A stretch of DNA of 64,000 nt from assembly GCF_001552155.1 (NCBI RefSeq), contig NZ_BCQQ01000012.1, positions 16,115 through 80,114 of the forward strand, in the 5' to 3' direction. Within the stretch, counting starts at the first letter, position 1; every line of letters begins with the position of its first letter. Below the pieces are notes generated by a model that had not been told where the DNA came from, ran no database searches, and was given only the letters and a program-made list of their open reading frames with translations. The position numbers and the translations under genes were made by a program. This DNA comes from Actinomadura formosensis NBRC 14204 (lineage in GTDB: Bacteria; Actinomycetota; Actinomycetes; Streptosporangiales; Streptosporangiaceae). Of this stretch, positions 1-8,630 are shown piece after piece.

Positions 1-9
1 GGGGGCGCC

Positions 10-1047
10 GTGACCGTCATCGACGTCCACGCCCACGTCTTCCCGCGGCTCACCCGCGCGGAGGCCCGCGTGCTCGCCGGCGGGGGGCAGCCGTGGCTGC
101 GCGTCGACGGCGGCGGCACCGGCATGATGATGCGCGGGGACGAGGAGTACCGGCCGGTCGGCGAGGCATTGTGGGACCCGGCGCGCCGGCTCGCCGACAT
201 GGACGCCGCGGGCGTGGACGTCCAGGCCGTCTCCTCCACCCCGCTGATGTTCGGGTACGCCGCCGAGCCGTCCCGCGCCGCCGACTGGTGCGAACTGGTG
301 AACGAGCGCATCCTCGCCTTCTGCGCCGCCGCCCCCGGCCGGCTGCTGCCGCTCTGCCAGGTCCCGCTGCAGGACCCGGCGCTCGCCCGCGAGGTCGCGA
401 CGCGGGCGGCTGCGGCCGGGCACCGCGGTGTCCACATCGGCAACCACGTCGGCGACCGCAACCTCGACGACGAGGGGATCACCGCGTTCCTCGCGCACTG
501 CGCCACGATCGGCCTGCCGGTCCTGGTGCACCCGTGGGACATGCTCGGCGCCGACCGGATGCGCGGCCACATGCTGCCGTGGCTGGCCGGGATGCCCGCC
601 GAGACCCAGCTGAGCATCCTCGGGCTGATGCTGTCCGGCGCGTTCGAACGCATCCCCGAGTCGCTGCGGCTGTGCTTCTGCCACGGCGGCGGCAGCTTCG
701 CGTTCCTGCTCGGACGGGCCGACAACGCCTGGCACCGCCGCGACATCGTCCGCGCCGACTCGCCGCGCCCGCCCTCGGAGTACCTCGACCGGTTCCACGT
801 CGACTCCGCCGTGTTCGACCCGCGCGCGCTCCGGCTGCTCGTAGACGTGATGGGTTCCGGACGCGTCATGCTCGGCACCGACTACCCGTTCCCGCTCGGT
901 GAGAAGGAGCCGGGCGCGACGATCCGGGCGTGCCCTGGGCTGGACGACGCCGACCGCGCCCGGCTGCTCGGCGGCAACGCGGAGGCGTTCTTCGCGCCCG
1001 CCCGGGAACCCGCGCCCGTGCACGATCTGGTGACCACCGAAGGATGA
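10..1047 (+). CDS. Amidohydrolase, ACMSD-like decarboxylase
   Basis: Metal-dependent amidohydrolase of the 2-amino-3-carboxymuconate-6-semialdehyde decarboxylase (ACMSD) type, 345 aa, a usual family length. Visible metal-site motifs are the N-terminal DVHAHVF (His7, His9), LVHPWD in the middle, FCHGGG further on and LGTDYPFPLGEKEPG near the C terminus, in the order expected for a TIM-barrel member. The stop lies 4 bases before kynureninase, so the two are one operon and a role in kynurenine/3-hydroxyanthranilate breakdown is inferred. The GTG at 10 is the first in-frame start seen; the frame is open to the window edge, so a slightly longer protein cannot be excluded. Confidence 0.8.
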   Translation: MTVIDVHAHVFPRLTRAEARVLAGGGQPWLRVDGGGTGMMMRGDEEYRPVGEALWDPARRLADMDAAGVDVQAVSSTPLMFGYAAEPSRAADWCELVNERILAFCAAAPGRLLPLCQVPLQDPALAREVATRAAAAGHRGVHIGNHVGDRNLDDEGITAFLAHCATIGLPVLVHPWDMLGADRMRGHMLPWLAGMPAETQLSILGLMLSGAFERIPESLRLCFCHGGGSFAFLLGRADNAWHRRDIVRADSPRPPSEYLDRFHVDSAVFDPRALRLLVDVMGSGRVMLGTDYPFPLGEKEPGATIRACPGLDDADRARLLGGNAEAFFAPAREPAPVHDLVTTEG

Positions 1048-1051
1048 CTCA

Positions 1052-2323
1052 GTGAACGTGAAAGACCCGGCGGGCCTGGAAGAGGAGGCGCGGCGGCTCG
1101 ATGAGACCGACCCGCTGCCCACCCTGCGCGGCGAGTTCCTCATCCCGCCCGCGCCCGGCGGAGCCCACCCGGAGGCGGCGTACTTCGCCGGCAACTCCCT
1201 CGGGCTCCAGCCGCGGAGCGTCGCCGGACGGCTCCGCGAGGAACTGGACGACTGGGCGCGGCTCGCCGTCGAGGCGCACACGCGGGGCCGCCGCCCGTGG
1301 TTCGGCTACCACGAGCTGCTCCGCGAGCCCGCGGCGCGGCTCGTCGGCGCGCGCCCGCACGAGGTCGTCGCCATGAACTCGCTCACGGTCGACCTGCACC
1401 TGATGATGGCGAGCTTCTACCGGCCCGCCGGGACGCGCACCCGCATCCTCATCGAGGACACGGCGTTCCCGTCCGACGCGTACGCGGTCGCGAGCCAGGC
1501 CGTGCACCACGGGCTCGACCCCGCCGCGACGGTCGTGCGGCTGAAGCCCCGCCCCGGCGAGAACATCCTGCGCACCGAGGACGTCCTCGGCCACCTCGAA
1601 CGCGAGGGCGACACGGTCGCGCTCGTCATGCTGGGCGGCGTCAACTACCTGACCGGGCAGCTCATGGACATGCCCGCGATCACCAAGGCGGGCCGCGCCG
1701 CCGGGGCCGTCGTCGGCTGGGACCTCGCGCACGCCGCCGGGAACGTCCCGCTCCGCCTGCACGACTGGGACGTGGACTTCGCCGCCTGGTGCACCTACAA
1801 GTACCTGAACTCCGGGCCGGGCGCGGTCGCCGGCTGCTTCGTGCACGAGCGGCACGTCCGGGACGCCTCCGTGCCGAGGCTGTCGGGCTGGTGGGGGACC
1901 GAGCCGTCGGTCCGGTTCCGGATGGACCCTGACATCGCGCCGCCCGCGTCCGCCGACGCCTGGCAGCTGTCCAACCCGCCGATCCTCGCGCTGGCGCCCG
2001 TCCTGGCGTCCCTGGAGATCTTCGACCGGGTCGGGATGGACGCGCTGCGCGCCAAGAGCCTGCGCCTCACCGGCTACCTGGCGTCCCGGCTCGCCCCCCG
2101 CGCCCGGCTGGAGATCATCACCCCGGCCGATCCGGCGGCGCGCGGCACCCAGCTGTCGCTGCGGGTCGCGGACGCGGGCGGGCTCGTCCGCCGGCTCGCC
2201 GACACGCGCGGAGTGATCGCCGACGCCCGTGAACCCGACATTGTGCGGCTCGCGCCCGCCCCGCTGTACTGCACGTTCCACGACTGCCACCGCGCCGCCG
2301 AGGCTCTCGCCGATCTTGTTTAG
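1052..2323 (+). CDS. kynU: Kynureninase
   Basis: PLP enzyme cleaving kynurenine to anthranilate plus alanine (or 3-hydroxykynurenine to 3-hydroxyanthranilate). It has 423 aa, normal for KynU. Recognisable segments are the N-terminal YFAGNSLGLQPR, the aspartate-containing VGWDLAHAAGN, and the PLP-lysine motif WCTYKYLNSGPG with Lys250. It begins with GTG 4 bases after the amidohydrolase stop, so it is translated from the same mRNA. No tryptophan dioxygenase or kynurenine formamidase is in the window, so the pathway is only partly present here. Confidence 0.93.
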   Translation: MNVKDPAGLEEEARRLDETDPLPTLRGEFLIPPAPGGAHPEAAYFAGNSLGLQPRSVAGRLREELDDWARLAVEAHTRGRRPWFGYHELLREPAARLVGARPHEVVAMNSLTVDLHLMMASFYRPAGTRTRILIEDTAFPSDAYAVASQAVHHGLDPAATVVRLKPRPGENILRTEDVLGHLEREGDTVALVMLGGVNYLTGQLMDMPAITKAGRAAGAVVGWDLAHAAGNVPLRLHDWDVDFAAWCTYKYLNSGPGAVAGCFVHERHVRDASVPRLSGWWGTEPSVRFRMDPDIAPPASADAWQLSNPPILALAPVLASLEIFDRVGMDALRAKSLRLTGYLASRLAPRARLEIITPADPAARGTQLSLRVADAGGLVRRLADTRGVIADAREPDIVRLAPAPLYCTFHDCHRAAEALADLV

Positions 2324-2355
2324 GTGTGTCGGTGGGCGAGCCGGGCCCGCATCGG

Positions 2356-2515
2356 GTAGGTTCGGACATGTTGCACGATGGCGTCGGCCCGGCCGGCCGG
2401 TCGCCAGGCAGTCTCGAAGCGTTTTCCCCGGGTGACCGGCGGGCGTGAGATGAGTCCGCTTGCAGCCCGGTCCGCCGCCCGGCGGCCGGTGACGTCCACC
2501 CGAAAGGGGAACATC
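2356..2515 (+). promoter_or_regulatory. Long 5' leader of the cold-shock gene
   Basis: About 190 bases separate kynU from the csp start. A weak -10-like TAGGTT lies near 2356 and a good Shine-Dalgarno AAAGGGGA at 2503-2510. Long structured leaders are typical of CspA-family mRNAs. The leader reading is inferred from spacing only; no specific thermosensor fold was identified. Confidence 0.35.
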
Positions 2516-2719
2516 ATGGCCGAAGGCACCGTGAAGTGGTTCAACGCCGAAAAGGGCTTCGGGTTCATCGCGCCCGACGGTGGTGGCCCCGACGTGTTCG
2601 TCCACTACTCGGCGATCACCACCAACGGGTACCGCAGCCTGGACGAGAACCAGCGCGTCGGCTTCGAGATCACGCAGGGCCAGAAGGGCCCGCAGGCCGA
2701 GGGCGTCTACCCGCTCTAG
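2516..2719 (+). CDS. Cold-shock protein, CspA family
   Basis: Single-stranded nucleic acid-binding cold-shock domain protein of 67 aa, the standard size. The sequence begins [18 protein letters not shown] and carries both RNA-binding motifs, GFGFI (RNP1) and DVFVHYS (RNP2), in one OB fold. The ATG at 2516 follows AAAGGGGA at a 5-base spacing; upstream in-frame starts lack a Shine-Dalgarno and would add non-homologous sequence. It is monocistronic, with a duplicated stop region and a strong terminator directly downstream. It probably acts as a cytoplasmic RNA chaperone. Confidence 0.95.
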   Translation: MAEGTVKWFNAEKGFGFIAPDGGGPDVFVHYSAITTNGYRSLDENQRVGFEITQGQKGPQAEGVYPL

Positions 2720-2756
2720 GTCTCACCTGAAGCCCGCTCTAGGTCTCACCTGAAGC
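2711..2756 (+). repeat. Perfect 23-bp tandem duplication across csp stop
   Basis: The 23-base unit beginning CCGCTCTAGGTCTCACCTGA occurs twice back to back (2711-2733 and 2734-2756) without a mismatch. The first copy contains the last two csp codons and the TAG stop; the second repeats this in the 3' UTR. Similar duplications occur at the GNAT and pheT gene ends. Confidence 0.95.
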
Positions 2757-2762
2757 GCAGCG

Positions 2763-2793
2763 AAGGCCGGGGACGCCCGTCGTCCCCGGCCTT
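2763..2793 (+). terminator. Intrinsic terminator between csp and tetR
   Basis: Perfect 12-bp hairpin: AAGGCCGGGGAC, 7-base loop, then GTCCCCGGCCTT. The AA/TT ends make it usable from both sides. It sits between the converging csp gene and the TetR/acyl-CoA dehydrogenase operon. Confidence 0.8.
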
Positions 2794-2808
2794 ACGCGTC
2801 CCCGCAGT

Positions 2809-3483
2809 TCACCCGGCCGGGGCCTTCGGCAGGCGTTCGCCCGAGCGGAGCCGGTCCAGGCCGAGCCAGATGAACTCCACGGCCATCTGCTCGGCGCGCT
2901 CGCGCGGCGTGTCGGGATGCTCCAGCCACCACGACACCATCGACAGCATCGACCCGTACATCAGCGGGACGAGCAGCCGCGCGCGCCGCTCGTTGACCTC
3001 CAGCGCGGCGGCCGACAGCGCCGGGTCGGCCCGGCGGCGGTGCAGCAGCAGGTCGGCGAACGCGGTGCCGAGCCGGTCGCGCAGCTCCCGCAGTTCCAAC
3101 CCGACCTCCGGCTTGTCGAGATGCCGGACGACCAGCGCCCACGCGTCCGGCTCCTCGGTGGCGTAGTCGAACAGCACCCGGATCATCGCCCGGATGCCGT
3201 CCGCCGAGCCGTGCGCGGCGAGCACCGCCGTGTTCAGCCGGGCCGTGAGCTCACCGACGATCGTCTCGGTGATCTCGGCGAACAGCTCCTCCTTGGACGC
3301 GAAGTGCTGGTACAGCAGCGCCTTGGACACCCGCGCCGCCGCCGCCACATGCTCCATCTGCGTCAGGTGGTAGCCGCGCCGGCCGAACTCCTCCAGCGCC
3401 ACCTGGAGCAACTGCTCGCGGCGCCGGGCGTGGGGCATCCGCCGCCGCGCGCCCGGCGCGGCCTCCCCCGTGCCGCCGGTCAT
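2809..3483 (-). CDS. TetR-family transcriptional regulator
   Basis: TetR/AcrR repressor, 224 aa. The N-terminal helix-turn-helix (about residues 20-65) reads [20 protein letters not shown], then [17 protein letters not shown], the classic recognition helix and following turn. The C-terminal domain is alpha-helical and ligand-binding with no obvious specificity. Its ATG overlaps the acyl-CoA dehydrogenase stop by 4 bases, so the two are co-translated. A perfect palindrome lies in the divergent promoter region at 4752-4771. Likely role, inferred: acyl-CoA-responsive autoregulator of this operon and the divergent SDR/oxidoreductase operon. Confidence 0.9.
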   Translation of the reverse strand: MTGGTGEAAPGARRRMPHARRREQLLQVALEEFGRRGYHLTQMEHVAAAARVSKALLYQHFASKEELFAEITETIVGELTARLNTAVLAAHGSADGIRAMIRVLFDYATEEPDAWALVVRHLDKPEVGLELRELRDRLGTAFADLLLHRRRADPALSAAALEVNERRARLLVPLMYGSMLSMVSWWLEHPDTPRERAEQMAVEFIWLGLDRLRSGERLPKAPAG

Positions 3484-4742
3484 TTGCCGAGGTACCGGCC
3501 CAGCTCGGCGCGGGCGACGGAGCGCACGTGCACCTCGTCCGGGCCGTCCGCGAGGCGCAGCGTGCGCAGGCCCGCCCACATCTCGGCCAGCGGGGTGTCG
3601 TCGCTGACCCCGGCGCCGCCGTGCACCTGGATCGCGCGGTCCACGACCTCCAGCGCGACGCGCGGCGCGATCACCTTGATCGCCGCGACCTCGGTCCTGG
3701 CCGCCCGCACGCCGTGCTCGTCGATCATCCAGGCCGCCTTGAGGGTGAGCAGCCGGGCCTGCTCGATCGCCATCCGCGACTCGGCGATCTGCTGCCGGAC
3801 GACGCCCTGCTTGGCCAGCGGCCCGCCGAACGCCACCCGGGACACCGCGCGCTCGCACATCAGCTCCAGCGCCCGCTCCGCCATCCCGAGCGCGCGCATG
3901 CAGTGGTGGATGCGGCCGGGCCCGAGCCGGGCCTGAGCGATCGCGAAGCCGCCGCCCTCCTCGCCGATGAGGTTCTCCACCGGGACGCGGACGTCGGTGA
4001 ACGTGATCTCGCAGTGGCCGTGCTGGTCCTGGTAGCCGAACACGGGCAGCGACCGGAGGACCTCCACGCCGGGCGTGTCGATCGGCACCAGCACCATCGA
4101 CTGCTGCCGGTACGGGTGCCCGTCCGGGTCGGTCGTGTTTTCTCCGACCCCCTGACGGGGGCCCGCCCCCAGCCTCCCCATCACGATCATGATCTTGCAG
4201 CGGGGGTCGGCCGCGCCGCTCGTCCACCACTTGCGGCCGTTGATGACGTAGTGGTCGCCGTCCCGCTCGATGCGGGTGGAGATGTTGGTGGCGTCCGAGC
4301 TGGCGACGGCCGGCTCCGTCATCGCGAACCCGCTGCGCATCTCGCCGTTCAGCAGCGGCTTGAGCCACCGCTCCTTCTGCTCGGGCGTGCCGAACAGGTG
4401 CAGCACCTCCATGTTGCCGGTGTCGGGCGCCGCGCAGTTGGTGGCCTCGGGCGCCAGGTGGGGGGAGCGTCCCGTCAGCTCGGCGAGGGACGCGTAGTCG
4501 GTGACGGTGAGGCCGTGCGCCGGGTCCTCGGCGTCGGGGAGGAACAGGTTCCAGAGGCCGCGCTTGCGCGCCTCCACCTTGAGGTCCTCGACGACCTGGG
4601 GGACGTGGTGCTCGCGGCCCGCCGCGCGCAGCTCCGCCCGCTGGGCCGCGTAGACCGGCTCGGCGGGGTAGACGTGGGTGTCCATGAATTCCTGGAGGCG
4701 GCCGAGGTACTCCCGGGCCCGCTCGCTCAAACCGAAGTCCAT
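3480..4742 (-). CDS. Acyl-CoA dehydrogenase, ACAD10/11-like
   Basis: FAD-dependent acyl-CoA dehydrogenase for alpha,beta-oxidation of acyl-CoA, 420 aa. The family pattern is clear: [16 protein letters not shown] (flavin loop), RRKWW-type [38 protein letters not shown] and the C-terminal [20 protein letters not shown] followed by DGPDEVH, as in the ACAD10/11 and FadE2 group. Between MG and TDPDG there are 14 extra residues ([14 protein letters not shown]) that I do not expect in the family; they are encoded by a G/C-palindromic 42-bp segment. It is first in its operon, followed by tetR with a 4-base overlap. The ATG has only a weak GGA before it. Confidence 0.92.
   Translation of the reverse strand: MDFGLSERAREYLGRLQEFMDTHVYPAEPVYAAQRAELRAAGREHHVPQVVEDLKVEARKRGLWNLFLPDAEDPAHGLTVTDYASLAELTGRSPHLAPEATNCAAPDTGNMEVLHLFGTPEQKERWLKPLLNGEMRSGFAMTEPAVASSDATNISTRIERDGDHYVINGRKWWTSGAADPRCKIMIVMGRLGAGPRQGVGENTTDPDGHPYRQQSMVLVPIDTPGVEVLRSLPVFGYQDQHGHCEITFTDVRVPVENLIGEEGGGFAIAQARLGPGRIHHCMRALGMAERALELMCERAVSRVAFGGPLAKQGVVRQQIAESRMAIEQARLLTLKAAWMIDEHGVRAARTEVAAIKVIAPRVALEVVDRAIQVHGGAGVSDDTPLAEMWAGLRTLRLADGPDEVHVRSVARAELGRYLGK
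4134..4175 (-). repeat. In-frame palindromic insertion in acyl-CoA dehydrogenase
   Basis: A 42-bp, 14-codon segment interrupts an otherwise conserved stretch of the acyl-CoA dehydrogenase. Its core contains alternative stems: CCCCC-TGAC-GGGGG (4148-4161) and GGGGGC-CC-GCCCCC (4157-4170). The composition resembles the short G/C palindromes scattered in actinomycete genomes. That it is a mobile insertion is inferred; an alignment is needed to fix its exact ends. Confidence 0.5.
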
Positions 4743-4751
4743 TCCGCTAGA

Positions 4752-4771
4752 GTAACTGACGAGTCAGTTAC
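4752..4771 (+). promoter_or_regulatory. Perfect TetR-type operator palindrome
   Basis: GTAACTGAC-GA-GTCAGTTAC: two perfect 9-bp arms with a 2-base spacer, in the 46-base gap between the divergent acyl-CoA dehydrogenase and SDR genes. This layout is typical for actinobacterial TetR regulators of acyl-CoA genes. The linked TetR at 2809-3483 is the obvious candidate ligand. The site lies 10 bases from the dehydrogenase ATG and 17 from the SDR ATG, so binding would cover both promoters. Confidence 0.85.
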
Positions 4772-4788
4772 TTCGGGAGGGAGCCCCC

Positions 4789-5535
4789 ATGACGGCCTTC
4801 GACGGCACCGGCAAGGTCGCGCTGATCACGGGCGGATCCAACGGCATCGGGGCCGCGGTGGCGCGCCGGCTGGCCCGCGCGGGCACCCGGGTCGTCCTCG
4901 CCGACGTCGACGTGGACGCCGGCACCGAACTCGCGAAGCGGCTGGACGGGGTGTTCGTCCGCTGCGACGTCCGCGAGCCCGCCGACAGCGAGGCCGCCGT
5001 CGCCGCCGCCGTCGAGCACTTCGGCGGCCTGGACGTCGTGTTCCTCAACGCCGGCGTCGCCGGCGGCGGGGGAGTGGGGGACGACTTCGACCTCGCCGCA
5101 TACCGGCGTGCCATGGGCATCAACTTCGACGGCGTCGTGTTCGGCGCACACGCCGCGCTGCCCGCGCTGCGCGCCCGCGGCGGCGGCGACATCATCGCCA
5201 CCGCCAGCATGGCGGGGCTCACCGCCACGCCGTTCGACCCCATCTACGGCGCCAACAAGGCGGCCGTCGTCGCACTCGTCCGCGCCCTCGGCCCCGCCTT
5301 CGCGGGGGAGGGCATCCGGGTGAACGCCCTGTGCCCCTCATTCGCCGACACCGACATCCTCATCCCGTTGAAGGGGCATCTTCAGGAGACCGGCTTCCCG
5401 ATCCTGAACCTGGACGACGTCGTCGAGGCGTTCATGCGGATTCTGGGCGCCGACGGCGTGGGCGAGGCGTGGTACGTGGTGCCGGGCCGCCCCGCCGAGC
5501 CGTTCACGTTCCGTGGCGTCCCAGGGCCCCGCTGA
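4789..5535 (+). CDS. Short-chain dehydrogenase/reductase
   Basis: NAD(P)-dependent SDR oxidoreductase, 248 aa, classical size. It has the cofactor motif TGGSNGIG near residue 14, the structural motif FLNAGVAG (NAG) and the active site ATASMAG...YGANK (Ser, Tyr-x3-Lys). The substrate is unknown; position opposite an acyl-CoA dehydrogenase suggests a hydroxyacyl or similar carbonyl step in lipid oxidation. The ATG at 4789 follows GGGAGGGAG. It is the first gene of a two-gene operon with the quinone oxidoreductase and is probably controlled by the upstream TetR palindrome. Confidence 0.9.
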   Translation: MTAFDGTGKVALITGGSNGIGAAVARRLARAGTRVVLADVDVDAGTELAKRLDGVFVRCDVREPADSEAAVAAAVEHFGGLDVVFLNAGVAGGGGVGDDFDLAAYRRAMGINFDGVVFGAHAALPALRARGGGDIIATASMAGLTATPFDPIYGANKAAVVALVRALGPAFAGEGIRVNALCPSFADTDILIPLKGHLQETGFPILNLDDVVEAFMRILGADGVGEAWYVVPGRPAEPFTFRGVPGPR

Positions 5536-5563
5536 ACGTCCGCCCGAGACCGACAGGAGAAAC

Positions 5564-6520
5564 ATGCGCGCGATCCAGATCACCGAATTCGGCGGGCCCG
5601 AGGTCCTGAACGTCACCGAGCTGCCCGAGCCGTCCGCGGGGCCGGGGCACCTGCTCATCGACGTCTCGCGGGCCGGGATCAACTACGCCGACACCCACCA
5701 GGCCGAGAACAGCTACCTGGCGGCGTCCACGCTGCCGATGGTGCCGGGCGGCGAGGTCGTCGGCACCACCGCGGACGGCCGCCGCGTCGTCGCGCTCGTC
5801 GGCACCGGCGGCTACGCCGAGAAGGCCGTCGCGCCCGAGGCGCTGGCCTGGGACGTCCCGGACGCCATCGACGACGTCACCGCGCTCGGCATGATCGTCC
5901 AGGGCGCGTCCGCGTGGGTGCTGCTGCGCCGCAGCGTCCACCTGGAGCCGGGCGAGTCCGTCGTCGTGCACGCCGCCGCGGGCGGGGTCGGGACGCTCGC
6001 CGTCCAGCTCGCCAAGGCGTGGGGCGCCGGGCGGGTCATCGCCACCGCCTCGTCGGCGGGCAAGCGCGCCCTCGCCCTCGAACTCGGCGCCGACGTCGCG
6101 ATCGACGCGAACGAGCCCGACCTCACCGGCGCGCTGATCGAGGCCAACGGCGGCAAGCGCGTCGACGTCGTGCTGGAGATGACCGGCGGGACGGTCACCG
6201 ACCAGAGCCTGCGCGCCCTCGCCCCGTTCGGGCGGCTCGCCTTCTATGGGATGGCGTCGCGCAAGGAGCCGTCGCCCATCCGGCCCGCCACGCTGATGGC
6301 GCACTCCACCACGATCGCGGGCATGTGGCTGGCGCACGTCTTCCAGCTTCCCGGCGACGTGATGCGCACGGCGCTGGACGAGCTGTTCGGCCTCGCCGCG
6401 GACGGGCGGCTCCGCGTCGTCGCCGGCGGCGAGTACGGCCTCACCGAAGTCAGGCGCGCCCATGAGGACCTGCGGGCCCGCCGGACGGCGGGCAAGCTCG
6501 TCCTCGACCCGTCCCGCTAA
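5564..6520 (+). CDS. NADPH:quinone oxidoreductase, zinc-free MDR
   Basis: Medium-chain dehydrogenase/reductase of the quinone oxidoreductase group, 318 aa. It starts MRAIQITEFGGPEVL and has the Rossmann motif VHAAAGGVGTLAVQLAKAWGA around residues 140-160; the structural-zinc cysteines of alcohol dehydrogenases are absent. AGGAGA sits 3 bases before the ATG at 5564; 28 bases separate it from the SDR, so they form one operon. Its stop TAA shares 4 bases with the convergent response regulator stop (6517-6520), so the two mRNAs must overlap at their 3' ends. Substrate unknown. Confidence 0.9.
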   Translation: MRAIQITEFGGPEVLNVTELPEPSAGPGHLLIDVSRAGINYADTHQAENSYLAASTLPMVPGGEVVGTTADGRRVVALVGTGGYAEKAVAPEALAWDVPDAIDDVTALGMIVQGASAWVLLRRSVHLEPGESVVVHAAAGGVGTLAVQLAKAWGAGRVIATASSAGKRALALELGADVAIDANEPDLTGALIEANGGKRVDVVLEMTGGTVTDQSLRALAPFGRLAFYGMASRKEPSPIRPATLMAHSTTIAGMWLAHVFQLPGDVMRTALDELFGLAADGRLRVVAGGEYGLTEVRRAHEDLRARRTAGKLVLDPSR

Positions 6521-7191
6521 CCCACGAGCCCGTTCTCGTAGGCGTAGACGACGGCCTGCGTGCGGTCACGAAGCGCCAGCTTGGTCAGCACGTGCCCGAC
6601 ATGCGTCTTGATCGTCTGCTCGGCCAGGACCAGCTCGGCGGCGATCTCGGCGTTGGACAGGCCGCGCGCGATGAGCCGCAGCACGTCCAGCTCGCGCGGC
6701 GTCAGCCCGGCGGTCGCCTTCGGGCTCGGCCGCTGGTGCCGGCGCCGCCGCGCGAAGTCGCCGATCAGCCGGCGGGTGATGGACGGGGCGAGCAGCGCGT
6801 CGCCCGCCGCCACCACCCGGACGCCGGTCACCAGGTCCGCCGCCGAGGCGTCCTTCAGCAGGAACCCGCTGGCGCCCGCGCCGAGCGCCTCGTAGACGTA
6901 CTCGTCCAGGTCGAACGTGGTGAGCATGAGCACCTTCGGCCGCGCCCCGGCCGGGTCGGCGTCCGGATCGGGCTCGCCGGCCAGCTCGGCGGTGGCGGCG
7001 AGCCCGTCCATCTCCGGCATCCGGATGTCCATCACGATCACGTCGGGGTCGAGCCGGCGGGCCATCTCCACCGCCTCGCGGCCGTTGCCCGCCTGCCCGA
7101 TGACCTCGATGTCCGGATCGGAGGACAGCAGCGCCGCGAGCCCGTCGCGGATCATCACCTGGTCGTCGGCGATCAGCACCCGAATCGTCAC
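6517..7191 (-). CDS. NarL/FixJ-family response regulator
   Basis: DNA-binding response regulator, 224 aa. The receiver domain spans about residues 1-125, with acidic pocket Asp9-Asp10, phospho-acceptor Asp55 in VIVMDIRMPEMDG, Thr in MLTTFD and Lys in FLLKDAS. The LuxR-type HTH is at the C terminus: LTPRELDVLRLIARGLSNAEIA then TIKTHVGHVLTKL. The GTG at 7191 gives the usual MTIRVLIADD start; longer frames add no homologous sequence. It lies 25 bases downstream of its cognate histidine kinase. The signal and regulon cannot be told from this window. Confidence 0.93.
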   Translation of the reverse strand: MTIRVLIADDQVMIRDGLAALLSSDPDIEVIGQAGNGREAVEMARRLDPDVIVMDIRMPEMDGLAATAELAGEPDPDADPAGARPKVLMLTTFDLDEYVYEALGAGASGFLLKDASAADLVTGVRVVAAGDALLAPSITRRLIGDFARRRRHQRPSPKATAGLTPRELDVLRLIARGLSNAEIAAELVLAEQTIKTHVGHVLTKLALRDRTQAVVYAYENGLVG

Positions 7192-7216
7192 GACGCCAAC
7201 CCTACGGGCCCGAAGA

Positions 7217-8470
7217 TCAGTCCGGGTCCCCGTAGGGCAGCTCGGCCGCCACCGACCAGCCGGCGCCGTCCCGCGGGCCGGCGTCCAGGCGCCCGCCCAG
7301 CATCGTGACCCGCTCGCGCATCCCGACCAGGCCGTGCCCGCCGCCCCGCGACTCCTGCGGCGCGCCGCGGGCGCCGTCGTCGGTGACCGACACGGCGAGG
7401 GCGTCGGCACCGTACTTCACCTCGACGTGCACCTGCGAGCCCGGCGCGTACCGGGCCGCGTTGCTCAGCGACTCCTGCACGATCCGGTAGGCCGACAGGT
7501 CCACCCCGGCGTTCAGCGGACGCGGCATGCCGACCACGGCGGCCGCGACCGACAGCCCGGCACGGCGGGCCGCGGCGATCAGGTCGTCCAGCCGGTCCAG
7601 GCCGGGCTGCGGGGCCCGCTCGGCGCCCTCGTCGTCGGACCGCAGCAGCCCCACGACGCGGCGCGTCTCGGTGAGCGCCTCGCGCGCCGCGTCCCGCACC
7701 ACCCCGAACGTCTGCTTCGCGGCGTCCGGCAGGTCGGGGATCTTGTAGGGGGCGGCCTCCGCCTGCATCGCGATCACCGACATGTGGTGCGCGACCACGT
7801 CGTGCAGCTCGCGGGCGATGCGGGCCCGCTCCTCCAGCACCGCCTGCCGGGCCAGGTCCCGCCGGTGCTGCTCCTCGCGCCGGCGCAGCTCCTCCACCGC
7901 CGAGTGCCGCCCGCCCACCGCGTCGCCGAACGTCAGCGCGACCCCGGCGATCCCCGTGAGGATCATCGCGAACCAGCTGGGCATGCCGAACAGCACCGCG
8001 GGCGCCAGCACCCCGGCGACCGTGACCGCGCCCACCCCGACGGTGGTCTGCCGGTCCGCGCCGACCCCGGTGAAGAACAGGATCACGACCAGGGCCAGGA
8101 TCGCGGTGACCGGCCACGGCATGAAGCCCGCGCCGTGCCGGACGAAGACCGTCAGCAGCAGGCCGGCCGTCGCGAACCGCCAGGCGGCGAGCGGCCACCG
8201 GACCGCGAAGATCAGCGGTGCCGCCTGCAGCACGCCGAGCGGCGCGGCCAGCCCCGGCTTGACGTGGTACACCTCGATCGCGATCGCGATCGACCCCCCG
8301 GTGAAGCCGATCGTCATCCCGGCGAGCAGCAGCAGGAGCGGCAGCCGCAGCGCCAGGCGCCGGGGGAGCAGCGTGACGGCCGGGCCGTCCCGGCCGGACA
8401 GGAGCGCGGAGCGGACGCCGGCGAGCAGCCGGGCGCGGCCCGCGGACGCGGAGGGGTCTGGTTCGTTCAT
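7217..8470 (-). CDS. Membrane sensor histidine kinase, NarL/DesK type
   Basis: Sensor kinase, 417 aa. The N-terminal half has about five to six membrane helices (from LALRLPLLLLLAGMTIGF to FAMILTGIAGVALTF) with short loops and no large periplasmic domain, so it may sense the membrane itself. The HisKA_3 dimerisation domain has ARIARELHDVVAHHMSVIAM with phospho-His223. The C-terminal HATPase has NAARYAPGS (N box) and GGGHGLVGMRERV (G box). The ATG at 8470 follows the typical charged N terminus. It is upstream of, and co-transcribed with, the response regulator. Confidence 0.93.
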   Translation of the reverse strand: MNEPDPSASAGRARLLAGVRSALLSGRDGPAVTLLPRRLALRLPLLLLLAGMTIGFTGGSIAIAIEVYHVKPGLAAPLGVLQAAPLIFAVRWPLAAWRFATAGLLLTVFVRHGAGFMPWPVTAILALVVILFFTGVGADRQTTVGVGAVTVAGVLAPAVLFGMPSWFAMILTGIAGVALTFGDAVGGRHSAVEELRRREEQHRRDLARQAVLEERARIARELHDVVAHHMSVIAMQAEAAPYKIPDLPDAAKQTFGVVRDAAREALTETRRVVGLLRSDDEGAERAPQPGLDRLDDLIAAARRAGLSVAAAVVGMPRPLNAGVDLSAYRIVQESLSNAARYAPGSQVHVEVKYGADALAVSVTDDGARGAPQESRGGGHGLVGMRERVTMLGGRLDAGPRDGAGWSVAAELPYGDPD

Positions 8471-8630
8471 TGACTCGGAGCCTAGAACCCGCGGCCCCCG
8501 GTGGCCTGACCCCGCGGAGGGAGATCCGACCCGCCTCTCGGGTATCACCCGCTGAGCAGCGCGTTCCCGCCGGCCGGCTGACGTGCGGACGATCTTGCGT
8601 GCGGCCGGGGTTGCGGCGGAGACTGCAAGA

